This document shows positions 32,438-41,339 of a DNA stretch of 50,747 nt, piece by piece. The notes beneath the pieces were generated by a model that worked only from the letters and a program-made list of their open reading frames with translations, ran no database searches and had not been told where the DNA came from. The translations under genes were made by a program, and so were the position numbers. The stretch is taken from contig JACRLW010000036.1 of assembly GCA_016235155.1 (NCBI GenBank), positions 1 to 50,747 of the forward strand. The letters are read 5' to 3'. Source of the stretch: Planctomycetota bacterium (GTDB taxonomy: Bacteria > Planctomycetota > UBA1135 > UBA2386). Position 1 is the stretch's first letter, and the number at the start of each line of letters is the position of its first letter.

Positions 32438-34714
32438 ATGACGCGACGCACAATCGGTTGGCTCATCCTCTTCGCTGGTGCGGCGGGGCTCGCCGCGTGG
32501 TTGATCCGCGACGGGGAGCGGCCCGTGCCCGAGTCCGCGATCGCAGCGAACCTGAACGAGCAGCAGGCGAGTCCGACGCCTCGCACCGCTGCAACGCCCG
32601 AGGCGTCGCGCGTTCCGGTCGCGAACGAGGGCGACGAGCCTTCGACGCAGCCGTCACCGCCGCAGGGCGCGCGCGTGCACGGCCAGGTCGTCGACGAGAG
32701 CGGGCAGCGCGTTGCGGGCGTCAGCGTGGACCTGCGCATGCCCGTCCCCAGTTCTGAGCCGGACGGGCGACCGCTGAGCTGGTCGCAGGAGACGACCAGC
32801 GAACCCGACGGCAGCTTCGGGTTCCGCGAGCCCTTCCCGTCCGGCTCGTACGACGTTCGCGTTCTCGGCGGACTGAAGCTCGTGTCGCCCGCGAAGCTCG
32901 AGGTCGCGCCCGGGACGCCGGAGATCGCCTTCACCGTCTTGCTGAGCGGTGCGTTGCGCACGATCCGCGGCCGCATCGTCGACGAGAACGGCGAGCCGGT
33001 GCGCGAAGTGAGCGTCCTCGCCGTCGGCCAAGAGGGCGCCGACCTCGGCTCGAGTGCCCGCGACGGCCGATTCACGATCTTCGGCACGAACCGCACGGCG
33101 CCGGTCGAGCTGCGCATCCAGGCCCAGGGCTTCGAGCAGCCGCCAGTGCTGCAGGGCGTCGCCTGGGGAACCGACGACCTCGAGATCCGGATCGTGCGCT
33201 CGGGAGCGATCGAGCTGCAGGTCGTCGAGGCGGGGACCGGCGCCCCGATCGAGGAGTACGCGCTGCGCTGCGTGCCGGACCTCGTGAAGCGCCGCGGCGG
33301 CCTGATGACTTCCGAGGGCAACGCGATCCGCTACGGCGGTCGCCACGAAGCGGGGCGCGTGACGATCCCCGGGGTTTCCGCGGGCGCGAACGTGCTGATC
33401 GTCTTCCCGAGCGACGACGCCTTCGCGCCGAGCGACGTCGTCTTGTTCGACAAGCCGGAGCGAATCACACCGCTCGTGCGCGTCGAGCTGCATCGCAAGC
33501 AGGTCTTCGCGGTCGACGTCGTGACGCTCGACGGCCTGCCCGTCGCGGACAGCAGCGTCCAACTGCTCTGCGCACAGCCCGAGGATCCGATGGCTCGCCC
33601 GCTCGAACCCCACGCGCAAGCGGCGGCGCTGCAGGACCTCTTCGCCTTCGCGTCGGGCCCGGGCATCTTCATCCGCTGGGCGGAGGCGACGACGGACCGC
33701 GACGGCCGCGCGACGCTGCGCTGCGCCCCGCCGCCGCGCGCCGCGTCGCTGCGCGTGCTCGGCACGGAGCATGCGCCGGCGATCGTGCGCGACGTGATCC
33801 TCGCCGCGAGTGGGGCGCCGCTGCGCGTCGTCGTCGAAGGGGGTGCCGTGCTGCGCGTGCGCGTGCAGGCGTCCGGGGAAGGGGAGCTCGAAGCGCTCGC
33901 GGGCTCGAGGGTCCGCCTTCGCGAGGATCGCGAGGAGGGCCGCCGACTCGGCGATCTCGGAGAGTTCGGCGATGCAAACCGCCTGGCTCGCGACGGCACC
34001 CTCGAACTCCGCTCGCTTCCCGCAGGCGCCTGGCTCGTCGACGTCGAACCGGAGCGCTGGGCGGATGGCTCACCGCGGCGGGGATTCGGAAGGGGCTTCC
34101 CGATCGGACGTGTCACCCTCGTCGCCGGACAGAGCACGGAACTCACGGTGCCCGCCGCGCAGTTCCGCCCCTGCTCGCTGAGTGGGCGAGTCACGCTCAA
34201 CGGCGCAGCCTTTGCGAAGGGCGAGCTCTACTTCGCCGGCCGCGGCGGCGGACCCTTCGCAACGACCGACGCTCTTGGCGCGTACTCGATGACCGAGCTC
34301 GACGCCGGAACCTGGACGGTCCATCTGCGCGGCGAGGGAGTGGCCGTGCGCACCGACGCGCGGCGCGAACTCGCTCCCGGCGAGTCCGCCGTGCTCGACG
34401 TCGCCGTCACGCTGCCGCGCCTCGTGCTGCGCCTCGAACTTCCCGACGGTCGGCCCGCCGCGGGCCACGAGGTCGCGGCGGTCGCGCGCCTCGGACTCGG
34501 TTCGATCCATGCGACGACCGACGCGGACGGCCGCGTCGCGCCGCCCTTTGCCGCGCCGGGGACCTACGACGTGCTCGTCCACCCACCGGATTGGGAGGCG
34601 CGCCGCGCGTCGATCCCGTTCGAGCAGTGGCCTACGCACGGCACTCGCGTCGACCCGATCGAAGTCCCCGCGCGGGGCGGGAGCCTCGAGATCGTGCGGC
34701 GCCTGCCGCAGTGA
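32438..34714 (+). CDS. Membrane-anchored protein with carboxypeptidase-regulatory-like repeats
   Basis: This 758-residue protein begins with an uncleaved-looking signal anchor (residues 5-24, TIGWLILFAGAAGLAAWLI) and a Ser/Thr/Pro-rich linker. Beta-sandwich repeats follow, each opening like a CarboxypepD_reg domain: ARVHGQVVDESGQRVAGVSV (about 80), RTIRGRIVDENGEPVREVSV (about 176), FAVDVVTLDGLPVADSSV (about 354) and SLSGRVTLNGAAFAKGELYF (about 580). No catalytic site is visible. It is related in layout to the gene at 36492. Function unknown, with a cell-envelope location expected. Confidence 0.78.
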   Translation: MTRRTIGWLILFAGAAGLAAWLIRDGERPVPESAIAANLNEQQASPTPRTAATPEASRVPVANEGDEPSTQPSPPQGARVHGQVVDESGQRVAGVSVDLRMPVPSSEPDGRPLSWSQETTSEPDGSFGFREPFPSGSYDVRVLGGLKLVSPAKLEVAPGTPEIAFTVLLSGALRTIRGRIVDENGEPVREVSVLAVGQEGADLGSSARDGRFTIFGTNRTAPVELRIQAQGFEQPPVLQGVAWGTDDLEIRIVRSGAIELQVVEAGTGAPIEEYALRCVPDLVKRRGGLMTSEGNAIRYGGRHEAGRVTIPGVSAGANVLIVFPSDDAFAPSDVVLFDKPERITPLVRVELHRKQVFAVDVVTLDGLPVADSSVQLLCAQPEDPMARPLEPHAQAAALQDLFAFASGPGIFIRWAEATTDRDGRATLRCAPPPRAASLRVLGTEHAPAIVRDVILAASGAPLRVVVEGGAVLRVRVQASGEGELEALAGSRVRLREDREEGRRLGDLGEFGDANRLARDGTLELRSLPAGAWLVDVEPERWADGSPRRGFGRGFPIGRVTLVAGQSTELTVPAAQFRPCSLSGRVTLNGAAFAKGELYFAGRGGGPFATTDALGAYSMTELDAGTWTVHLRGEGVAVRTDARRELAPGESAVLDVAVTLPRLVLRLELPDGRPAAGHEVAAVARLGLGSIHATTDADGRVAPPFAAPGTYDVLVHPPDWEARRASIPFEQWPTHGTRVDPIEVPARGGSLEIVRRLPQ

Positions 34715-34726
34715 TGCCCTCGTGCC

Positions 34727-35923
34727 TCACAACCCAAGCACCAGATCCTCCGCATTCAGCGGCACGAGGTCGGTCGTCGGGCCGACGTTGTCGAGGCGGA
34801 AGCCCTGCGTCGGGACCAGGGCGCCGAGCAAGGTGCTGACGTTCGGGATCGTCAACGCGTGTGCGCCCGCTCCGACGAGCAGCATCGGGTCCGGGACGAG
34901 GCCGATCAGGATCTCGCCGTTGCCGAAGGGGATGCCGCGGTCCGGGAAGATCGCGATCGCGACGAAGCTCGCGACGCTGTTGGGCGTCATCGCGATCGAG
35001 GTCTGCCAGTTCGCGCCGAGCACCGGCGCGCTCACGCACGCGTAGCCGATCGGGTTCAGGCCGCGGCCGTTGCGGAAGGCGCAGCGCGCGAACAAGTCGG
35101 TCCGGTGCAGCGACGCGAGGTCGCCGCGACCCGCGTTGAACCAGGACAGGATGTTGCCGTGCACGGTCGCGCGCGGCGTCCCCGCGGTGCCCAGGTCGTA
35201 GCGGAAGAGGTCGTCGGTGTTGGTGACCTCGTAGACGAAGAGGTGGTTCGAGGGCGCGCTGCGCGCGAACGCCGCGCCGGCGAGACCGTTGGGCGCGTCG
35301 CGCGCGAGTTCGACGGCGACGCCGCTCGCCGGATCGAGCGAGAAGATGCGCTCGCTGTCGACGAGGAACAGGGCCCCGTCGTCGCGCACGGCGAGGTCGC
35401 AGACGTTCGACAACGCGTGCGGCTGGCCCGCGACGGTGATCGCCGTGCTCGACCCGAGCTCCGTGCCGGTCACCGGGTCGATGCGCAGCATCACGTCGTT
35501 GCGCGCATCGAGCACGAGCAGGACGTCGTCGCGATCGAAGACTGCGCCGCGGATCTCGCGCTCGAGCAAGGCACCGCGCCGCGTCACGACCGCGGTCGCC
35601 GGGTCGACGCCGACCAGCGCCGAGCGGTCGACCGCGCCGTGCTCGAGCACGAAGCCGACGAGCCCCCAGGCCGCCGACCACGCGAGGCCGTCGACATCGG
35701 CGCTCGCGCCGCCCTCGCGCAGCAGGCCGAGGTCGGTGAACGACGTGCCGTCGGCGAGGAAGCGGAACAGGTGCGCGGGCGTCGCCGAGGAAACCACTGC
35801 ACAGTGTCCGGGCGAGGACCCGCAGGACTTGATGCCGTAGATCGGCGAGGCGCCGCCCTGTGCGACCACGACGGCGTGCAGTGCGAGGGCGATCAGGAGA
35901 GCGGACAGGGAGCGCATGGTCAT
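34727..35923 (-). CDS. Secreted beta-propeller-like protein with shared C-terminal domain
   Basis: This 398-residue protein has a signal peptide (LSALLIALALHAVVVAQ). Residues 25-280 read like a propeller, with VDGLAWSAAWGLVGFV, LVGVDPATAVVTRRGAL, MLRIDPVTGTELGSSTA and CDLAVRDDGALFLVDSERI. The C-terminal 115 residues start CAFRNGRGLNPIGYAC and end TDLVPLNAEDLVLGL, matching the domain in the gene at 27889. ATG at 35923 has GGAG upstream; a second ATG two codons later is possible. It is convergent with the 32438 gene. Confidence 0.75.
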   Translation of the reverse strand: MTMRSLSALLIALALHAVVVAQGGASPIYGIKSCGSSPGHCAVVSSATPAHLFRFLADGTSFTDLGLLREGGASADVDGLAWSAAWGLVGFVLEHGAVDRSALVGVDPATAVVTRRGALLEREIRGAVFDRDDVLLVLDARNDVMLRIDPVTGTELGSSTAITVAGQPHALSNVCDLAVRDDGALFLVDSERIFSLDPASGVAVELARDAPNGLAGAAFARSAPSNHLFVYEVTNTDDLFRYDLGTAGTPRATVHGNILSWFNAGRGDLASLHRTDLFARCAFRNGRGLNPIGYACVSAPVLGANWQTSIAMTPNSVASFVAIAIFPDRGIPFGNGEILIGLVPDPMLLVGAGAHALTIPNVSTLLGALVPTQGFRLDNVGPTTDLVPLNAEDLVLGL

Positions 35924-36036
35924 GGCTTGACTCCGGGTTGCGGGGCTCAACGCCCGGCACGGGCTGATCTTGCCCGCGAGCCGGCGACCCGAAAGTCCTG
36001 CGCCGGTTTCGGGGTTGAAGGACCCGGAGTTTCGTC

Positions 36037-36378
36037 ATGTCCACGATGCGCTGTTCCGCCGCGCACTTCGTCCTCGCCGCCGGCAGCGCCCTCTGCGCCC
36101 AGCAGTTCGCGCTCGATCCCGTGCGCGCGCAGCTTCCCGAGTTCGTCGTCGACGGCCGCGACGTCGAACTCGCCGACCTCGACGTCAACGGCGACCTCGA
36201 CCTCGACCTCTACGAGTCGCTGTGCTGCACGGGGAGTCCGATCTGCGCCTACGGCACGACCCGCATCCTCGTGAACCGCCATCGCCAGCTCGCCGCGCCG
36301 ACTTCCCCGCGCGCGGTTCGACGCTGGACCTCGAGTTCTTCGCGCTGCCCTGGCTCGCCGTCGTCGCGGCGCCGGTGA
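36037..36378 (+). pseudogene. Truncated VCBS/FG-GAP-like secreted protein
   Basis: This 113-codon frame starts with a signal peptide (FVLAAGSALCAQ) and has one VCBS/FG-GAP-like repeat (VELADLDVNGDLDLDLYES). It reaches ILVNRHRQL and then runs into a low-complexity, Arg/Ser-rich frame to its stop. A protein-like stretch GSTLDLEFFALPWLAVVAA, typical of a C-terminal part, continues in another frame at about 36313-36370. Proteins of this type normally have several repeats and 400 or more residues, so this is probably a gene with a large internal deletion and a frameshift. Confidence 0.6.
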
Positions 36379-36491
36379 CGGCGAGGCTGAGCGCCGCGGT
36401 CGTGACGCACGTGGTGTGCTCAGGCATCCGCAAGGGGAAGAACGCGGTCGCCGATGCCGTCCGCGGGATGGACCCGTCGCGAACCAAGACC

Positions 36492-38045
36492 ATGCACGAT
36501 CGCAGTCCCGCCGCGCGAACGTCGCGCGCCTTCCTCGTCCCGCTCACGACCGCCATCGTTCTCACCGCGCTCGCGACGCGTGCGCCCGCGCAGGAGCCCG
36601 AGGCCGGGCGGCTCGACGGCCGCGTCACGAGCCGGCGATCCGACGCTCCGATCGCCGGCGCGACCGTGCGCATCGTGCGCATGGCCGTCTCGCTCTTCGA
36701 GCGACCGACGTACCGCCGCGAGATCCTCGCCGAGACGATGACCGACGACTCCGGACGCTTCGCGTTTGCGCGCGTGCCGCCGGGTGATCTCTACCTCGAG
36801 TCCTTCGCCCAGGGCTTCGGAACAGCCGCGCGATCCTGGGAGTCGCACCAGGACGGCGAGCCGAAGCGCATCGATCTCGCCCTCGACGACGGCGATCGGT
36901 TGCGCGGGAGGGTCGTCGATGCGGAGCGGCAGCCCGTCGCCGCCGCACTCGTGCAGGTCCTCTCCGCCACCTCGCCTTCGGTCGTCGTCGAGGCGACGAC
37001 ACGCGCCGACGGGAGCTTCGACGCCGGCTGGTTCAGCGGTGCCGACGGGCTCGTGCACGTCTTCGCGCCCGGCATCGCCTACGAACCGACGCGCGTGACC
37101 GACCTCGCCGACGGCGTGGAATTCACCGCGCACCGGATCGGGGCGCTGTTCGTGCGTGTGCTCGACGAGGAAGAGCGCGCGATCGACGAGTGCGACGTCA
37201 CCGTCCTGGACTGGTGTCGCAAGTGCGAGGCGCTCGTCCCCGAGTTCCCCTCGCCGACCTGGCACTGCGGCCCAGCCTTGCCCCCCGGCGCGCCGCTGCG
37301 CGTCCCGCACGACCGGTTCGGGACCAAGGCGCTCCTCATCGAGGCGGAAGGTCATGCGCCCCTGGTCACCATGCACTTCCAACTCGGGCCCGACAGCATC
37401 GACCAAGAGATCGTCACGCGGTTCGTCCCCGGCGGGACGATCCAGGCGCGGGTGCGCGGCGCGGACGGGATGCCGCTCGCCGGAGCGACCGTCAGCGTGA
37501 TCCGGCGTTGGCCGCGTTGCACGTGCACGGAGAGTTCGCGGCCCGCGGTCGCCACAGCCGAGCCGCGAGAGGTCCGCGTCACCACGGATCGCAACGGCGT
37601 GCTCGAGGTCTTGGCACTCGACGAAGCCAGCTACCGCGTCGTGATCGAGCACGCCGACCATGCCGACCTCGTGCTCGAGGACGTCTTCGTCGGCGGACGA
37701 TCGACGAAGGTGCTCGGCAAGGTCGTGATGGAACGCGGCGCGCAGATCGTCGGTCGCGTGACCTTCGACGGCGAAGCGCTCCCCTTCGCGTCGGTCGCGC
37801 TCATCACGTCGTCCCCGCACGAGCCGCGCCTGATCCGCGAGGTGCTCGCGTCGGCGGACGAGTCGGGCGACTTCGTCCTGCCGCTGCGCGTGAAGCCCGG
37901 CCGCTACTGGCTGAACGCGGCGCCGCCCGGACCTTCCCGCCTCCTCTGGGAGGACGCCCTCCGCACGAGCGCGCGCGAGATCGTCGTCGCCGCGGGCGAG
38001 GGAACCGTGCGCGCGGATCTGTCGGGCACGATGAAGCCGCGCTGA
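36492..38045 (+). CDS. Secreted carboxypeptidase-regulatory-like repeat protein
   Basis: This 517-residue protein has a signal peptide (FLVPLTTAIVLTALATRAPAQ). At least four beta-sandwich repeats open with RLDGRVTSRRSDAPIAGATV, RLRGRVVDAERQPVAAALV, IQARVRGADGMPLAGATV and IVGRVTFDGEALPFASV. Two cysteine clusters stand out: DWCRKCEALVP with a further Cys at SPTWHCG, and RWPRCTCTESS. They could form disulfides or bind metal. ATG at 36468 is also in frame. Function unknown. Confidence 0.75.
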   Translation: MHDRSPAARTSRAFLVPLTTAIVLTALATRAPAQEPEAGRLDGRVTSRRSDAPIAGATVRIVRMAVSLFERPTYRREILAETMTDDSGRFAFARVPPGDLYLESFAQGFGTAARSWESHQDGEPKRIDLALDDGDRLRGRVVDAERQPVAAALVQVLSATSPSVVVEATTRADGSFDAGWFSGADGLVHVFAPGIAYEPTRVTDLADGVEFTAHRIGALFVRVLDEEERAIDECDVTVLDWCRKCEALVPEFPSPTWHCGPALPPGAPLRVPHDRFGTKALLIEAEGHAPLVTMHFQLGPDSIDQEIVTRFVPGGTIQARVRGADGMPLAGATVSVIRRWPRCTCTESSRPAVATAEPREVRVTTDRNGVLEVLALDEASYRVVIEHADHADLVLEDVFVGGRSTKVLGKVVMERGAQIVGRVTFDGEALPFASVALITSSPHEPRLIREVLASADESGDFVLPLRVKPGRYWLNAAPPGPSRLLWEDALRTSAREIVVAAGEGTVRADLSGTMKPR

Positions 38046-38055
38046 GATCCTCTCT

Positions 38056-39081
<1,026 letters not shown>

Positions 39082-39172
39082 CGCGACGACTGCGGGCCGA
39101 GCACGCTAGAACGTCGCGCCGCGGGATTCGAGGTGGCGCATGGCGCCTTCGCGGCGTCGATGGTTCCACTGC

Positions 39173-39178
39173 TAGACT
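39173..39178 (+). promoter_or_regulatory. -10-like TAGACT box, 6 nt before a GTG start
   Basis: TAGACT ends 6 bases before the GTG at 39185, identical to the box before the kinase at 22200. No ribosome binding site fits in the gap, which suggests a leaderless mRNA. Confidence 0.4.
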
Positions 39179-39184
39179 CGCGAC

Positions 39185-40330
39185 GTGGTCGTCACGCACC
39201 TGCACGTCGCCGGCTATCGCTCCGTCCGCGACCTCGATCTGGACCTGTCGAGGGTCAACGTGCTCGTCGGCGCGAACGGCTGCGGCAAGAGCAATCTCTA
39301 TCGCGCCCTGCAACTCCTCGCCGAAGCTGCGCAGGGACGGCTGGCGCCGGCCTTCGCGGACGAAGGCGGCTTCCCGTCGGCGCTCTGGGCGGGGAAGCCG
39401 GTGCTCGATCCGGTTCGGATGACCGTGGCAGCGACGATCGACGGCGCCGAGTACGCATTGACCTGCGGGCTGCCGACTCCGGACAAGTACCAAATCGATC
39501 CGCGCAAGGCTGGACGCGACGCGCTCCCCACCGCCTTTTGCCGCGACCCCGAGATCAAGGAGGAGCGCATCGTGATGGCGAGCTCGGGGCGCAAGGTCGA
39601 GTTCCTGTCGCGGCACGGTCGCCGCGCGGTGGTCGTCGACCAGGAGGGTCGGCGCACCGATTACCCGATCGAACTCGACCGGCGCGAGAGCGCCCTCGCG
39701 CAGCTCCTCGAACCTCACCGCTACCCCGAGCTCGGCGCCTTGCGCACGGAACTGGCGACCTGGCGCTTCTACCACGGCTTCCGCACCGACTTGCACTCGC
39801 CGATCCGCGTGCCGCAGGTCGGAGTGTTCACGCCGATCCTCCACCACGACGGTCGCGACTGCGCCGCAGCGCTCCAGACGATCATCGAGCACGGCAACCA
39901 CGACCGCGTCCAGGAACTGATCCGTCGCGCGATCCCGGGTGCACGCCTCAGACTCGCCATCGACCGCGAGCGCGCCGTGTTCGAGATCGAGCTCGGCATG
40001 CGCGGCATGACGCGCCCGCTGCGCGCCCGGGAACTGTCCGACGGCACGCTGCGCTACCTCTGCCTGATCGCGGCCCTCCTGAGTCCGCGACCCGCCAGCC
40101 TGCTCGCCCTGAACGAACCCGAGACCAGCCTCCACCCCGACCTGATCGTCCCGCTCGCCGAACTCATCGCCGACGCCGCGCGACGCTCCCAGTTGTGGGT
40201 CACGACGCACTCTCGCGCGCTCGCCGATGCGATCGCGGCGCACGGCGACTCCCCGCCGATCGAGCTTCAGCTCGTCGGAGGGGAAACGCGCGCGACGGAC
40301 CACTCACGCCTCGGCGCCCGGCGGGACTGA
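39185..40330 (+). CDS. RecF/ABC-type ATPase of the COG4637 type
   Basis: This 381-residue protein has an SMC/RecF-like ATPase core: GYRSVRDLDLDLSRVNVLVG, a Walker A GANGCGKS (29-36), an ABC-like signature ELSDGTLRYLCLIAALL, a Walker B LLALNEPETSLHP and the H-loop LWVTTHSRALADAI. The NEPE in place of DEPE is, as far as I know, usual for this family. Members are predicted DNA- or nucleotide-linked ATPases, often alone. No nuclease (for example OLD TOPRIM) is fused or adjacent. GTG start at 39185, with a -10-like box 6 bases before it. Confidence 0.85.
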   Translation: MVVTHLHVAGYRSVRDLDLDLSRVNVLVGANGCGKSNLYRALQLLAEAAQGRLAPAFADEGGFPSALWAGKPVLDPVRMTVAATIDGAEYALTCGLPTPDKYQIDPRKAGRDALPTAFCRDPEIKEERIVMASSGRKVEFLSRHGRRAVVVDQEGRRTDYPIELDRRESALAQLLEPHRYPELGALRTELATWRFYHGFRTDLHSPIRVPQVGVFTPILHHDGRDCAAALQTIIEHGNHDRVQELIRRAIPGARLRLAIDRERAVFEIELGMRGMTRPLRARELSDGTLRYLCLIAALLSPRPASLLALNEPETSLHPDLIVPLAELIADAARRSQLWVTTHSRALADAIAAHGDSPPIELQLVGGETRATDHSRLGARRD

Positions 40331-40733
40331 CCGGCGTCGATGCGCCGGCTCGGCATGGCAGGACACGTGCGTCACACGGACGCGCAGGCGAGCGCGAACA
40401 CCGCGGCAGGGAGCGGGCCGGGTCATGGAGTTCCTCGTGCGATCACCACCGCTTCCAGACCGGCCGCCGCGGGATGCTCGCCGGATCGCCGAGGCTCGCG
40501 ACGATCGAAAGACCTTTCGAGCGAAGGGCGCGCTCGCCGCACGAAGCCCGGTCTCACGCAGGCGGCACTCGGCCTGCGCATGCATTCGGGCCGGTCGCGG
40601 GTCGCCAAGATGGAGGCCGGCGATCGCACGGTCTGGATCGACCTGCGCGGGCATGCGCTCGTGAGCCTCGGCGTGCCTGCTGCACGACCGCCGCGTCGAG
40701 ACCTGGCTGCGCTGCGACCTCCTGGCGTCTTCC
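40331..40733 (+). pseudogene. Decayed helix-turn-helix (XRE-type) gene
   Basis: In one plus frame (about 40532-40712) the sequence reads RARRTKPGLTQAALGLRM, then SGRSRVAKMEAGDRTVWI and HALVSLGVPA..RRDLAAL. This is the pattern of an XRE/Cro helix-turn-helix with its usual Gln-Ala-x-Leu helix and SRSRVAKMEAGD turn. The frame has no plausible start close by and runs on without a sensible C-terminus across the antisense of the next gene. It is probably a remnant of a small antitoxin-like or regulatory protein. The rest of the interval shows nothing convincing. Confidence 0.5.
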
Positions 40734-41339
40734 TCAGCGCCCGCGATCCTTCTCGCTCGCGCCCGCCTCGCCCTGCTTCGGTTCGGCGCGCAGCGGTCTG
40801 TCGATCCGCCAGGGTTCGCCGTTCGTGTCGATGCCCTGTCCGGCGCAGATGGTGCTGTCGCCGGCGAGGAACATCATTCCCGGTGCGCCCTTCTCGTTCA
40901 TCGCGAGCTGGTAGCGCGGGCGTTGCTCTTCGTCGAGCAGCAGGACCTGCGGCAGGCCGGCGGTGTCGATCGCGAGCCCGAGGCGGTGACGGCCGCGCTC
41001 GTCGAGCAGATCGACGAAGGCTTCGGCGCCCTGCAGGCGCAGTTGCAGGCGCGGCTTGCCCGCTGCGTCCACGAGAGCGAAGCGCGGCTCGTCGCGCGCA
41101 TCGAAGTCGAGCGCGGCGCGGACCCGTCCGGCGTCATCGAGGAGTCGGAAACGCCTGGCGTCCAGCCCGTCCGCAACCGACGACCAGGCGAGCAACGTCA
41201 GCCCGAGTGCCAGGGCGGCGATGCACGAAGCACTTCGCCGCCAGCGCAACAGGCTCTGTTCGAGCCGCGCGAGTCGGGACTGCAGGTCGTCCTGCGGGCG
41301 CGAGCCGCCAATCACCGTCGGGGGATCGCCCGCGCTCAT
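40734..41339 (-). CDS. Single-pass membrane protein with short beta repeats
   Basis: This 201-residue protein has an N-terminal coiled-coil-like segment (DDLQSRLARLEQSLLRW), a transmembrane helix at about 36-53 (ASCIAALALGLTLLAW) and a domain of about 90 residues built of four similar units with an L-x-D-x-x-G-x-x-R-x-x-L pattern: RLLDDAGRVRAAL, ALVDAAGKPRLQL, DLLDERGRHRLGL and LLLDEEQRPRYQL. A short tail contains one Cys (STICAGQGID). It overlaps the stop of the upstream large secreted protein by four bases (ATGA), so the two are coupled. Function unknown. Confidence 0.65.
   Translation of the reverse strand: MSAGDPPTVIGGSRPQDDLQSRLARLEQSLLRWRRSASCIAALALGLTLLAWSSVADGLDARRFRLLDDAGRVRAALDFDARDEPRFALVDAAGKPRLQLRLQGAEAFVDLLDERGRHRLGLAIDTAGLPQVLLLDEEQRPRYQLAMNEKGAPGMMFLAGDSTICAGQGIDTNGEPWRIDRPLRAEPKQGEAGASEKDRGR

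Noticed and set aside
39185-40330. NEPE instead of DEPE in Walker B as a sign of an inactive ATPase
   Set aside because: As far as I know, LNEPETSLHP is usual in this family, so it is not a defect of this copy.
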